Below, in pieces: positions 8,851 to 17,832 of a DNA stretch of 64,000 bases (position 1 is its first letter; each line of letters opens with the position of its first letter). Both the position numbers and the translations under genes were made by a program. Source of the stretch: an uncultured Bacteroidota bacterium (GTDB lineage Bacteria > Bacteroidota > Bacteroidia > Chitinophagales > Chitinophagaceae); contig CAIVKC010000047.1 of the NCBI GenBank assembly GCA_903906365.1, forward strand, positions 1 through 64,000, read 5' to 3'. The notes under the pieces are model-generated. The model had not been told where the DNA came from and ran no database searches. It saw only the letters and a program-made list of their open reading frames with translations.

Positions 8851-9264
8851 TTAATTTTTCTGCAGTCTTAGACTATCGGTATTGGAGTTAATCGTTGCGT
8901 GGGCGACCACATAAACCGGTGAACTGTCCGTAATTTTCCATACGCCATCCAGTTCGTTCAGGTTGCCTGAACCGGCAGGAAAACTGGAGGTAATCGTTCT
9001 GTTGGGTATGTCGGTTTGCCAGGTTCCTGTTACAGAAATGGCCCCATTGGTACCCGTGACCGTTCCGTCCGTTTTGAACTGGAATTTATAGGAGGATAAT
9101 GTGGCAGTTATGTCGGTGGTATCCTGCAGGTATTGCTGAACATACCAGGTACCGTTGGTGATAATATTTACCGCTGTATTGTATTCCTGCTGCTGAACAT
9201 ATTTTTTGCAGGATACGACGGACAACCCCAAAATGAGCCACCCATACACAAATGCATTCTTCAT
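8851..9264 (-). CDS. Small lipocalin-like lipoprotein
   Basis: A 137-residue predicted lipoprotein of unassigned function. The signal peptide ends in a lipobox (LGLSVVSC, with Cys near residue 20). The body is a set of short beta strands beginning NGTWYVQQYLQD, then YKFQFKTDGTVTGTNG, TGTWQTD and LDGVWKI. This resembles the lipocalin-like DUF proteins common in Bacteroidota, where Gly-x-Trp opens the barrel. ATG 9264 is chosen over an in-frame TTG at 9315 because it begins the signal peptide. It lies 19 bases after the M32 carboxypeptidase on the same strand and may be read with it. No ligand can be inferred. Confidence 0.7.
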   Translation of the reverse strand: MKNAFVYGWLILGLSVVSCKKYVQQQEYNTAVNIITNGTWYVQQYLQDTTDITATLSSYKFQFKTDGTVTGTNGAISVTGTWQTDIPNRTITSSFPAGSGNLNELDGVWKITDSSPVYVVAHATINSNTDSLRLQKN

Positions 9265-9283
9265 GGTCTGAGGATATTGAAGG

Positions 9284-10795
9284 TTAAAGGTTGTAAATAT
9301 TTGTGTATTTGTCAAGTATATACCCCAGAAAATATTTCATTTCCAGGGGCTGCCCGGTCGCCCGGAGGCAGAGGTCCTCGGATTTCAGGAGTCTGCCGGA
9401 GCGGTGAATATTTTCCCTCAGCCATCCCAACAGTTTGTCGGAATGCCCCAAAGGGATCTCCTTTTGAATTTCAGGGCGCTGGTATTCAGCAACTTGAAAA
9501 AACTGGGCCGCATAAAAACTCCCCAGGCTGTAGGTCGGAAAATAGCCAAAACTGCCATGGCTCCAATGTACATCCTGCAGGCAGCCCGACCGGTCATCCG
9601 GGGGTTCCAGTCCAAGGTAGCGCTGGTATAATTCGCGCCAGCATCCCGGAATGTCGCTGGTGGACAGGCTGCCCTCCATGAGCAATTTTTCCAGTTCATA
9701 GCGTACCATGACGTGAAAATGGTAGGTCAGTTCATCGGCCTCGGTGCGAATCAGGGTAGGCGCCACGCGGTTGATACCCCGGTAGAACGCTTCTGTACTG
9801 ATACCTCCGAGCTGTCCTGGAAACACAGCCTGCAGGCGGGGAAAATGATATTTCCAGAAAGGAAGGCTTCTGCCTACATGGTTTTCCCAGAGCCTGGACT
9901 GGGATTCGTGGATGCTCAAGGAGGCATATTCCCCGGAGGGAAGGCCGTATTCGCCGGCCGGAAGCCCCTGTTCGTAAAGGGCATGTCCGGTCTCATGGAT
10001 ACAGCTCCACAGCATATAGCCAAAATCCTGCTGGTCCACGCGGGTGGTAATGCGGACGTCCTGGCAGCCAAAACTGGTGGTGAAGGGATGTTCAGAGATA
10101 TCCTGGCGGCCTGCCTCAAAGTCAAACCCCAGCCGGCCAATCATGTCCATCCCGAAATCCCACTGCTGCTGCCGGGGGTAGAACTGCCGAAGGAAGGAGT
10201 CGTCCACCTGGGGCCGGCCGCCGATGCGGTCCAGCAGGTCTTTCAGGGGCTGCCTGATGCCCGCAAAGACCCCATCCAGCATCTGCACTGTGCTGCCCTT
10301 CTCAAATTCATCCAACAGGGCATCATAGGGGTGGGCTGCGTACCCGATGATGTCTGCTTCCTGCCTTTTAAGCCCTATGAGCGCGTCGAGTGATTGTTCA
10401 AAGAGTCCGAAACGGTTTTCCTTTCTGGCAGCCAGCCAGTCATGGAAACTCCTGGAAACCGCCTCGCTCATGGACCGTATAAAAGAACTGCTGAATTTGT
10501 TTTGTTTGGTAAAGTCTTCCAGGGTAAGGAGGACATTGGTGCGTTGTGCCCCCTGCAGGTCCTGTCTGCCGGCCAGTTCGGTTAGGAGGCTGCCCACGGA
10601 GGGGGCAGTAAAGAGCCGGTGGGCCGTTTCCGAAAGGGTCGCCATCTGCCTGGAACGGAAAGCGGCCCCCTTGGGCGGCAGATAGGTCTCCTGGTCCCAT
10701 TGCAACACGGCCAGGGCGTTTTTTATATCAGCAATTTGCTGCATATGGGTAACATAGGAGGCATATAATTCAGGGGTAGCACTTGGTAACGTCAT
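9284..10795 (-). CDS. M32 family metallocarboxypeptidase (Taq-type)
   Basis: A zinc carboxypeptidase that removes C-terminal residues from peptides, expected in the cytoplasm because no signal peptide is seen. The product is about 503 residues, normal for M32. The active site HETGH is at about residues 267-271, set in the family context CIHETGHALYEQGLP. Other family segments are LQWDQETYLPPKGAAFRS near the N-terminus, IHESQSRLWENHVGRS (third zinc ligand Glu) and VARYELEK-like VMVRYELEKLL. The frame is open upstream to a TTG at 10819, but ATG 10795 gives the usual short N-terminus. A small lipoprotein gene follows 19 bases later; the MG2/plug gene is divergent. Confidence 0.94.
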   Translation of the reverse strand: MTLPSATPELYASYVTHMQQIADIKNALAVLQWDQETYLPPKGAAFRSRQMATLSETAHRLFTAPSVGSLLTELAGRQDLQGAQRTNVLLTLEDFTKQNKFSSSFIRSMSEAVSRSFHDWLAARKENRFGLFEQSLDALIGLKRQEADIIGYAAHPYDALLDEFEKGSTVQMLDGVFAGIRQPLKDLLDRIGGRPQVDDSFLRQFYPRQQQWDFGMDMIGRLGFDFEAGRQDISEHPFTTSFGCQDVRITTRVDQQDFGYMLWSCIHETGHALYEQGLPAGEYGLPSGEYASLSIHESQSRLWENHVGRSLPFWKYHFPRLQAVFPGQLGGISTEAFYRGINRVAPTLIRTEADELTYHFHVMVRYELEKLLMEGSLSTSDIPGCWRELYQRYLGLEPPDDRSGCLQDVHWSHGSFGYFPTYSLGSFYAAQFFQVAEYQRPEIQKEIPLGHSDKLLGWLRENIHRSGRLLKSEDLCLRATGQPLEMKYFLGYILDKYTNIYNL

Positions 10796-10885
10796 ATTAA
10801 CATGTTTTCCTGTCTCCAAAATTTAAAACATTCCGAAATTATGGGCAATTTCGATTCTTTCCGCGAGGAAAAGGAAATTTGCCTT

Positions 10886-10893
10886 TATTTTTG
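10886..10893 (+). promoter_or_regulatory. -7 element TATTTTTG before the MG2/plug gene
   Basis: TATTTTTG matches the -7 consensus and ends five bases before the ATG at 10899. A start site a few bases downstream would give a leaderless or nearly leaderless message. No TTG lies 19 bases upstream. Confidence 0.6.
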
Positions 10894-10898
10894 AACAT

Positions 10899-13319
10899 AT
10901 GAAGATGAACAGATTAAGCCTTCTTATTGTCTTTTCCATGATACTGCCGCACCTGGCCTCTGCCCAGAAACTGGATTCCATGATGAGTGTATATGCAGAT
11001 TATTTCCCCCAGGAGAAAATACATGTCCATTTTGACAAGACTGTCTATAATGCCGGAGAGACCATCTGGTTCAAGGCCTATATTTTCAGCGGGTCCTTCC
11101 CTTCCCTGGTGAGTAAGAACTTTTACGCTGAACTTACCGACGGTGACGGAAATGTACTGCAGCGAAAATCCTCCCCGGTGCTGGAATCCGGCGCCTCGGG
11201 CAGCTTTGACATTCCTTCGGATATAAAAAAGACAAGGCTTCATTTCCGGGCATATACTACCTGGATGCTCAATTTTGATACGGCCTTCCTGTTTGAAAAG
11301 GAGATACGCATCCTGAATACAGCCCCGGACTCGGCCAGAAAAACCGCCGATGTGTCAACGGAACGGTACCTTCAGTTCTTCGCGGAAAGCGGGGACCTGG
11401 TGGCCGGGCTGGAAAGCAACCTGGCCTTCAAGGCGACCAACCATTTCGGTTTACCCGTTGAAATCCGCGGGGTGGTCCGCGATGGCTCCGGCAAGGACCT
11501 GCTGGAGTTCAGGAGCGTGCACGACGGCATGGGTAAATTCCTGATTACCCCGGAGAAGTCCGACCAGCTGTATGCTGTATGGAAGGATGACCTGGGCAAT
11601 GAACACCGCACCGATCTCCCGGTTGTAAAGCCAAGCGGGGTGGTGCTGAAACTCTTGGCCGCAAACAAGAAAGTATTTTTCTCCGTTTCCAGATCTTCCG
11701 ACAGTCTCCCCCAATACAAACACATGACGGTCATCGGCCACATGCACCAGCAACTGGTATACAAAGCCAAAGTCAACCTGCAGGAGAATTTCATGAGCGG
11801 AGGCACCATTCCGGTGGAACAGCTCCCCTCCGGAATATTACAGGTTACCGTATTTGATGCCAGTGAGCGGCCGGTAGCCGAAAGGATTGTTTTTGTCGAT
11901 AACCACGAATATTCCTTCGCCCCGCTGATGACGGTAACCGCCAAAAGCGTGGTCAGGCGTGGCCGCAACGAGATAGAGCTGTCCGTACCAGATACGCTTA
12001 AATCCAATTTCTCCGTTGCCATCACCGACGCCGATGCGGACGGGGACAAATACAACGATGAAAATATCGTCTCCAGGCTGCTTATGAGCGGCGACCTCAA
12101 AGGCTATATTCACAATCCTTACTATTATTTTACCAACAGCTCGGACAGTGCTTCCCAGTACCTGGACCTGGTGATGATGACCCACGGCTGGCGCAGGTTT
12201 AAATGGGACCAGCTGGCACAGGGAAAGTCACCGGTGATCAAATTCCCCGAGCAGAATTACCTGGCCGCCCGGGCGGAAGTACTTGGAGTGGACCCCAACC
12301 GGATCGCCAGGGATGAATCCATCAACCTGATTCTTAAGAAAAAGGACTCGAGCACCCAAATGCTTCAGGTACCCCGCATGGCCGGCATGAAATTCGGGAT
12401 AGCCGGGCTTATTTTTTACGATACGGCCCAGGCCTATTACCAGTTCAATGGCAACCGAAAGCTTTCCAGCGAGGCTGCTGTGGTTTTTACCAACGGTCTG
12501 CTGGGAGGATACCGGAAAATAAAGCCCATGAACCTGCCGGCCATGAACTGGACAGCGGCGGATTCAGCCTTGCTGAAAAAAAACAGGATGATTGTTACGG
12601 AGAACATCCGGCGGCAATCCATGCTGGACATGAAAGTTAAAACCCTTGAAACGGTCACGGTGAAGGCCAGGGAAAAATCCGCTGCCGATAAGCTGAGTGA
12701 AAAATATACCTCGGGCATGTTCAGCCAGGGGGATGCCTACACCTTTGACATGATCAATGATAAATTTGTAGTGGGCTATCCCGATATATTTGCCTATCTG
12801 CAGGGAAAAATCGCCGGACTTACCATTTCCAACAATGGAACGCAAACCTCCCTGCAGTGGCGGGGCGGCACGCCGGGAGTCTATCTCAATGAAATGCAAA
12901 CCGATATCTCCCAGTTAAAAAGCATCCCGGTCACCGACATCGCCATGGTAAAGGTCTTCCGCCCCGGATCAGGCATTGGCATCGGTGGCGGAAGCGGAGG
13001 AACCATCGCCGTTTACACCAAAAAGGGCGGGGATGTCCAGCCGGATGAAAATTTCAAGGGACTGGACAAGGCACGTATCGTGGGATATGCGGCCCAAAAG
13101 GAATTTTATTCTCCCAATTACGCCCAGGACATCCCCAGTACGGAAATTATTGACTTTCGTTCCACCCTGTACTGGAACCCGTTCATACTAACCGACAAGC
13201 TGAACCGAAGATTCACCATCCAGTTCTATAACAATGACATTACAAAAAAAATAAGGGTGGTGCTGGAAGGCATCAACGAAGAGGGCAAACTGGCACGCAT
13301 CGAAAAGATCCTGCAATAA
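10899..13319 (+). CDS. MG2-domain protein with isolated TonB-plug domain
   Basis: An 806-residue secreted or periplasmic protein. After a signal peptide ending in ASAQ comes a macroglobulin MG2-like beta domain (YFPQEKIHVHFDKTVYNAGE, then IWFKAYIF) of the type found in alpha-2-macroglobulins, followed by further beta domains. Near the C-terminus is a TonB-receptor plug-like module (IFAYLQGKIAGLTI, RGGTPGVYLNEM, VKVFRPGSG, GGTIAVYTKKG). About 120 residues follow, far too few for a 22-strand barrel, so it is not a TonB receptor. The family recurs in Bacteroidota but its role is unsettled; handling of proteins at the envelope is a guess. It is monocistronic, with divergent M32 peptidase upstream and a strong terminator beyond. 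Confidence 0.8.
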   Translation: MKMNRLSLLIVFSMILPHLASAQKLDSMMSVYADYFPQEKIHVHFDKTVYNAGETIWFKAYIFSGSFPSLVSKNFYAELTDGDGNVLQRKSSPVLESGASGSFDIPSDIKKTRLHFRAYTTWMLNFDTAFLFEKEIRILNTAPDSARKTADVSTERYLQFFAESGDLVAGLESNLAFKATNHFGLPVEIRGVVRDGSGKDLLEFRSVHDGMGKFLITPEKSDQLYAVWKDDLGNEHRTDLPVVKPSGVVLKLLAANKKVFFSVSRSSDSLPQYKHMTVIGHMHQQLVYKAKVNLQENFMSGGTIPVEQLPSGILQVTVFDASERPVAERIVFVDNHEYSFAPLMTVTAKSVVRRGRNEIELSVPDTLKSNFSVAITDADADGDKYNDENIVSRLLMSGDLKGYIHNPYYYFTNSSDSASQYLDLVMMTHGWRRFKWDQLAQGKSPVIKFPEQNYLAARAEVLGVDPNRIARDESINLILKKKDSSTQMLQVPRMAGMKFGIAGLIFYDTAQAYYQFNGNRKLSSEAAVVFTNGLLGGYRKIKPMNLPAMNWTAADSALLKKNRMIVTENIRRQSMLDMKVKTLETVTVKAREKSAADKLSEKYTSGMFSQGDAYTFDMINDKFVVGYPDIFAYLQGKIAGLTISNNGTQTSLQWRGGTPGVYLNEMQTDISQLKSIPVTDIAMVKVFRPGSGIGIGGGSGGTIAVYTKKGGDVQPDENFKGLDKARIVGYAAQKEFYSPNYAQDIPSTEIIDFRSTLYWNPFILTDKLNRRFTIQFYNNDITKKIRVVLEGINEEGKLARIEKILQ

Positions 13320-13337
13320 CCCCGTCGGCCTGCTCAA

Positions 13338-13378
13338 AAAAAAAGGCGGAGGCCGTGATAAACCATCACGGCCTCCGC
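13338..13378 (-). terminator. Rho-independent terminator of the isomerase-like gene
   Basis: A perfect 14-base-pair stem (13346-13359 with 13365-13378) encloses a five-base loop. On the minus strand the stem is followed by a run of nine T (13337-13345 are A on the plus strand), so it terminates the gene ending at 13404. On the plus strand the tail is weak, but the hairpin may also stop transcription from the plug gene. Confidence 0.9.
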
Positions 13379-13403
13379 TGCTTTAAATCCTATTTGGGTG
13401 AAA

Positions 13404-14285
13404 TTATTTGAGGCCGGCTACCTGCTGGTCAAAGAATTTCCGTGTCTGGATCACATCGCCCACATTGTTGTACCAGTTGCTTTCCTGTTCGATGGAAAAC
13501 ATCCCGGAAAAACCCTGTCGTTTCAGTTCCTGGAAAATATCGGCAAAATGGTTCACCCCTTTGCCCACCACGGTATCTTCTGCATCCACCTTGTTGAACT
13601 CCTTGATATCTTTAAGATGAACCCCGAACACATGGCCGGATAATTTCTTCAGGCATTCCACCGGGTCCAGTCCGTTGCGCGACCAATGACCCACATCGGC
13701 GCAGGAACCCAGGTTGGGATGGCCAACGGTTGCTGCAAGTACTGAATCAGGCGACCAGTACATATTGGGTTTGGGATGATCATGAATGGCCACGCGGATA
13801 CCATAAACGCCGGCCAGGCTATCGACCTGTCCCCACTGGTCCTTGGATGGCTCGGCGGTGATATAACTCAGGCCAAATTCCCTGGCCAGATCGAAATACT
13901 GCTTCCATTCCCCCAGGCTGGAGGGTGTAATCACGCCCATGGCTACGATCTGGATTCCTTTGGACTGCAGGAGGGTTTTGATTTTTGCCTTGCTTTCAGC
14001 AGACATCCTGATACCAAAAGTGTCTTTCATATCACCGCCCAGGGGCTGGCCGGGATAAGCCTCGATATATTTGATGCCTGCACTGTCCGCTTTGGCAATG
14101 CCTGTAACAAAGGGAAAATAATGAAATGTCCACATCTGAACCCCCAGTTTCCAGGATTTGGTTACATCCGTGGAATCCTTGCCGGTTTCTGCCTGTTGCG
14201 GGGCGGTTGCATTATTGCAGGCCGTCAAATAAAACAACGCTGCCATGGGAAGCAGCATCCAGTGAGCTAATTTTTTCATGGTCAT
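13404..14285 (-). CDS. Sugar phosphate isomerase/epimerase-like TIM-barrel lipoprotein
   Basis: A 293-residue lipoprotein with a xylose-isomerase-like TIM barrel (AP endonuclease 2 superfamily). The signal peptide ends in LFYLTAC, a lipobox, so the enzyme is tethered on the periplasmic or outer face. Barrel motifs are KLGVQMWTF at the first strand, IKYIEAY with a metal-ligand Glu, RVAIHDHPKP, GSCADVGHWSRNG, VFGVHLKDI and FSIEQE near the end, which together supply the usual Glu/His/Asp metal site. Exported members are often involved in sugar utilisation, for example on 3-keto sugars, but the substrate is not readable here. Two start codons, 14285 and 14279, are both possible. It is a single gene with its own strong terminator. 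Confidence 0.85.
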   Translation of the reverse strand: MTMKKLAHWMLLPMAALFYLTACNNATAPQQAETGKDSTDVTKSWKLGVQMWTFHYFPFVTGIAKADSAGIKYIEAYPGQPLGGDMKDTFGIRMSAESKAKIKTLLQSKGIQIVAMGVITPSSLGEWKQYFDLAREFGLSYITAEPSKDQWGQVDSLAGVYGIRVAIHDHPKPNMYWSPDSVLAATVGHPNLGSCADVGHWSRNGLDPVECLKKLSGHVFGVHLKDIKEFNKVDAEDTVVGKGVNHFADIFQELKRQGFSGMFSIEQESNWYNNVGDVIQTRKFFDQQVAGLK

Positions 14286-14405
14286 ATTTTGGTTGAAGAA
14301 TTAAAACAGGCAATGAAGTTAGGAATTATTAAAACAACACCGGACAGGGAGGCCTTTTTCGGTTTCATCCGCAAGTTGGTTATCTTTCCTGATAATCTGC
14401 AAGCA

Positions 14406-15752
14406 ATGACCTGTATGAAAAGGAGCCTGTTGCTCTGGCTGCTGGCCTCGGTAAACCTCCTGGCGGCTTTCGGCCAGTCCAGGCGGGAGGATATCTATTC
14501 TGATTTTGTCCTCTATCCAAAAAGGGCCGGGATGGAAAAAGACCTGCGCCAGCGGATCATCGAGGGCACTTTTGCCATGCCCCTGGACAGCAATACCTCC
14601 TATAGGTTTGAACTGGCCTGCTCGGCGGTTACCCAGTTCCAGTTTTCAGGGCAAACAGTTTGGCAGGGCTTTGAAAAAATGTTTGCTGGATATCAGCAGC
14701 TGCCATACGAGACAAAGGCGGCCTTTCTGGAAGCACTCTATGCGGTGACGGAAACAAAATATGCCCCCCGGGTCAGGGCGCTCCTGGACAGCGAAGATAA
14801 CCCGGTCCTCTTTGCCCTGGCCGCCCTGTACCTGTACCGGGCAGACACATCGGTCAGCTACTCCAACGAGCTGAAGATCCGGATGGTGGAGAGGTTTCCG
14901 GGCTATGACACCCTGGAAGTACTCCGGGCATTTGAACAGTATGTGAGCTATCAGCAGCAGGACTCCCGGGGCCGGACACCTGATATTACAGAACTCTTCG
15001 GTTATGGAAGGCCATCCGGCCACAAAACAATATACTCCTTTCAGCGCTGGAACAGGGATTATCCCGGTCTTGCCCTGGTACAGCTCTCCGACGGCCATTT
15101 TGCCCGCGATCCGGCCGGGCGCCTGCTTGTCTTCCAGCAGCTGGCCCGTTCGGGATCATCACTGCCCTATTTCATGGCAGACGGCAATACCCCCCAGGGT
15201 ATTTACAGTATACAGGGTACCAGCGTCTCCCATAATAATTTTATCGGGCCTACGCCCAATATACAGCTCATCCTTCCCTTTGAAAAGCGCTGGGAAAAGT
15301 ATTTTTTCCGTCCCCCGGGGACGCGCGTGGATTCCCTGTCCGATTATCTGCAGTTGCTGCCCCCCTCCTGGAGAAACTGGCGGCCCATGCTGGAGGCCTG
15401 GTACGCAGGCAAGGCCGGAAGAACGCAGATCATAGCACATGGTACCACCCTTGATCCCGGATATTTCCGGGAGAAACCTTTTTATCCCCTGACCCCCACC
15501 ATGGGCTGCCTTTGCGCGAAGGAACTATGGAATCCGACCAGCGGCAAATTGCTGGAAAGTGAACAACTCGACCTGGTAAACACCTACCTGTCCACGCCCG
15601 GCACCAACGGCTACTGCATCGTCATTAATGTAGACGACCGTCAAAAACCCCTAAGCCGGCAGGAACTGGAAACCTGGGTGAAAAAGTATGAATCGGGCAT
15701 TCCTTTGGGACAGGGCAATAATGCAAAAATGCAGCCCGGCGGGCTGCATTGA
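14406..15752 (+). CDS. Probable L,D-transpeptidase-family (YkuD-like) protein
   Basis: An exported protein of about 448 residues with a signal peptide ending in LAAFGQ. The C-terminal third carries a plausible L,D-transpeptidase signature: HGTTLDPGYF with His345, then PTMGCLCAKELW with Cys368, matching HxG...GC. Upstream, PYFMADGNTPQGIYSIQG resembles the strand where such enzymes say TPxGxY. The N-terminal half is helical and unlike known cell-wall binding domains. If correct, it would crosslink peptidoglycan or attach proteins to it in the periplasm. The motif set is looser than in standard YkuD enzymes and the protein is unusually long. ATG 14406 or 14415 are the likely starts; the frame runs up to a TTG at 14289. 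It is convergent with ssb. Confidence 0.6.
   Translation: MTCMKRSLLLWLLASVNLLAAFGQSRREDIYSDFVLYPKRAGMEKDLRQRIIEGTFAMPLDSNTSYRFELACSAVTQFQFSGQTVWQGFEKMFAGYQQLPYETKAAFLEALYAVTETKYAPRVRALLDSEDNPVLFALAALYLYRADTSVSYSNELKIRMVERFPGYDTLEVLRAFEQYVSYQQQDSRGRTPDITELFGYGRPSGHKTIYSFQRWNRDYPGLALVQLSDGHFARDPAGRLLVFQQLARSGSSLPYFMADGNTPQGIYSIQGTSVSHNNFIGPTPNIQLILPFEKRWEKYFFRPPGTRVDSLSDYLQLLPPSWRNWRPMLEAWYAGKAGRTQIIAHGTTLDPGYFREKPFYPLTPTMGCLCAKELWNPTSGKLLESEQLDLVNTYLSTPGTNGYCIVINVDDRQKPLSRQELETWVKKYESGIPLGQGNNAKMQPGGLH
15722..15750 (-). terminator. ssb terminator inside the end of the transpeptidase gene
   Basis: An 11-base-pair inverted repeat (15728-15738 with 15740-15750) is followed on the minus strand by TTTTT. 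It lies 27 bases past the ssb stop codon and encodes the last residues of the convergent L,D-transpeptidase-like gene, whose TGA is at 15750-15752. Confidence 0.75.
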
Positions 15753-15776
15753 ATCGTTAAAGGAATTGCACCGTGA

Positions 15777-16211
15777 CTAAAACGGAAGATCATCCGTGAT
15801 TTCGGTCGCCGGACCGCTGGAGACAGCCGGCTGGGAACCCGAGGAGTATCCATTGGCCGGTTCTGCCCCTCCGGGACCCGCATATTCACCACCTGTTCTG
15901 CTGCCCAGCAGCTGCACATTTTGCACCCTTAAGGTAAGAGATACCCCGGTAGTGCCATCCGTTTTGGGATAGGTTCTCACCTCGGGGGTTCCTTCGGCAT
16001 ACACCTGCGTCCCTTTTTTAAGATAGGGGGCGATGCCGGTCCTGTCTGTCCAATAGGCGCATTCTACCCAAATGGTCTTATCCTTCTGGTTGCCCTGGGA
16101 ATCCTTGAATTTCTCTGTGTGGGCCACATTGAAATTGATCACATTTTTTCCGTTCACGGTGTTGGTAACGCAATCCTTGCCGAGATTGCCGATCACTTGT
16201 AATTTAATCAT
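15777..16211 (-). CDS. ssb: Single-stranded DNA-binding protein SSB
   Basis: SSB coats single-stranded DNA during replication, recombination and repair. The 144-residue product starts MIKLQVIGNLGKD and carries an OB fold to about residue 105, with the typical segments VINFNVAHTEKF, TIWVECAYWTD and KGTQVYAEGTPEVRTY. A Gly/Pro/Ser-rich linker follows, ending in the acidic tip DDLPF that recruits partner proteins. Length is on the short side but normal for Bacteroidota. It is monocistronic, with its terminator inside the neighbouring convergent gene, and divergent from mnmA across 341 bases. Confidence 0.95.
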   Translation of the reverse strand: MIKLQVIGNLGKDCVTNTVNGKNVINFNVAHTEKFKDSQGNQKDKTIWVECAYWTDRTGIAPYLKKGTQVYAEGTPEVRTYPKTDGTTGVSLTLRVQNVQLLGSRTGGEYAGPGGAEPANGYSSGSQPAVSSGPATEITDDLPF

Positions 16212-16552
16212 ACTTTGAAATTTATCTTCGTACTTGAAATCATTTAATGGGCAATTTAGGATATTTCTGACTGTATTCCCGGCCGATTTGAGGGGCTTTG
16301 AAGTGAAGCAATCCGGCCCGGGCCAATTGCCCGGGGAATTTGGATGGCCTCAGGAAAGCGGCGGTATGGGGCCTGTTTTCAAATTACATATGTTATATAT
16401 TGATAACCAATTTTTTCTACAATTACTTTTCAAGGAGGCTTTCCAGGTACCCCCTACCCCCCGGCTACCGGGCACCGGTTTGCTCCCCGGGCTTTATTTT
16501 TGAGCCTGCCCCCCTGTTTTTTCCGTAAATTTGCGGTTCGATTTTTTTTATT
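16212..16552. other. Intergenic region between ssb and mnmA
   Basis: This 341-base gap separates the divergent ssb and mnmA genes. The only recognisable element is the mnmA -7 sequence at 16526-16533. A frame of 89 codons inside it opens with TTG and has no recognisable product. A C-rich tract lies around 16448-16490 but forms no convincing hairpin. Confidence 0.6.
16526..16533 (+). promoter_or_regulatory. -7 element TAAATTTG before mnmA
   Basis: TAAATTTG matches TAnnTTTG and lies 19 bases before the mnmA ATG. A TTG at 16500-16502 is 23 bases upstream, longer than the ideal 19. Confidence 0.6.
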
Positions 16553-17668
16553 ATGAGCCGAAATGGAAAAGTACTGGTGGCAATGAGTGGTGGTATTGAC
16601 AGTACCGTAACCGCCCTGATGCTCCATGACCAGGGTTATGAAGTGATTGGCATTACCATGAAGACCTGGGACTATGCCAGTGCCGGGCCATCCGGAAAAG
16701 AAACAGGATGTTGCAATCTGGACAGTTTCAACGACGCCCGTATGGCGGCCGTGCAGCATGGATTTCCCCATTTTGTCCTGGATATACGGGAGGAGTTTGG
16801 CGACTTTGTCATTGAAAATTTCGTAGATGAATACCTGGCAGGCAGGACCCCCAATCCCTGCGTCATGTGCAATACCCATATCAAATGGCGCGCCCTGCTC
16901 AAAAGGGCAGATGCCATGGGATGCGATTATATCGCCACGGGCCATTACGGAAAGATCCACCTCCATGACAACGGACGTTATTTCGTCAGCCGGGGAACAG
17001 ATGAACTCAAGGACCAGAGCTATGTGCTTTGGGGACTTCAACAGGACCTGCTGGGCAGGACCCTGCTGCCCTTGGGCAACTACCGCAAACCCCAGATCAG
17101 GCAGATGGCCATTGACTATGGATATCCCGAACTGGCCAAAAAAAATGAAAGCTACGAGATCTGTTTTGTGCCCGACAATGATTACCGGGGCTTTCTCAAA
17201 CGAAAAGTGCCCGGGCTCGAAAAAAAAGTGGCAGGCGGCCATTTTATTGACCGCGATGGTAAAATCCTCGGTCAGCACAAAGGCTATCCCTTCTATACCA
17301 TTGGCCAGCGCAAGGGACTCGATATCACCTTTGGCAGGCCGGTGTATGTGACCCGCATTGACCCGGATGCCAATACGGTCATGCTGGGGGACGAATCAGA
17401 CCTGGATCAAAATGAAATGACCGTGGGAAGGATCAATATGATGAAATACGAACAGATTACGCCGGGCATGGAAGTCGTCTCAAAAATCCGCTATAAGGAC
17501 CAGGGCAGCCTCAGCCATATACATCCCGGCCCAGACAATACCATCCGGGTGCGCTTCTATGAAAATGCCAAAAGTATTGCTCCCGGTCAGAGCGCGGTAT
17601 TTTATGAAGGGGATGATGTCATTGGGGGAGGTATTATTCAGCAGGGACGTATGGTACCCGCTGTCTGA
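16553..17668 (+). CDS. mnmA: tRNA 2-thiouridylase MnmA
   Basis: MnmA makes 2-thiouridine at the wobble position of tRNAs for Lys, Glu and Gln, using ATP to adenylate the base and a persulfide as sulfur source. The 371-residue product has the PP-loop SGGIDST at 12-18, the catalytic Cys103 in CVMCN, and the second Cys204 in EICFVPD. The domain order is nucleotide-binding, central IGQRKGL-containing and C-terminal beta barrel, as in the family. The motif GHYGKI marks the tRNA-binding part. It is a single gene with its own promoter and a strong terminator. Confidence 0.97.
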   Translation: MSRNGKVLVAMSGGIDSTVTALMLHDQGYEVIGITMKTWDYASAGPSGKETGCCNLDSFNDARMAAVQHGFPHFVLDIREEFGDFVIENFVDEYLAGRTPNPCVMCNTHIKWRALLKRADAMGCDYIATGHYGKIHLHDNGRYFVSRGTDELKDQSYVLWGLQQDLLGRTLLPLGNYRKPQIRQMAIDYGYPELAKKNESYEICFVPDNDYRGFLKRKVPGLEKKVAGGHFIDRDGKILGQHKGYPFYTIGQRKGLDITFGRPVYVTRIDPDANTVMLGDESDLDQNEMTVGRINMMKYEQITPGMEVVSKIRYKDQGSLSHIHPGPDNTIRVRFYENAKSIAPGQSAVFYEGDDVIGGGIIQQGRMVPAV

Positions 17669-17711
17669 GCCGACTGCCTGCAGCAATATTCAGCCGGTTT
17701 TTTCGTTACCC

Positions 17712-17745
17712 ATCCGGGAAGTTTGACCTTCCCGGATTTTAATTG
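17712..17745 (+). terminator. mnmA terminator
   Basis: A perfect 10-base-pair stem (17712-17721 with 17728-17737) with a six-base loop is followed by TTTAATT. It lies about 45 bases after the mnmA stop codon. Confidence 0.75.
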
Positions 17746-17832
17746 ATACCCAGTTAACCCCGGAAAGCCAAATTCATTGAAAACCAATATAATACCATCC
17801 AAGCACCCTTATTTCAACGAACTGACCTCTGT

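Noticed and set aside
16448-16505. C-rich tract with short inverted pieces before mnmA
   Set aside because: The possible stems are five base pairs with tiny loops and mutually exclusive; no riboswitch layout can be drawn.
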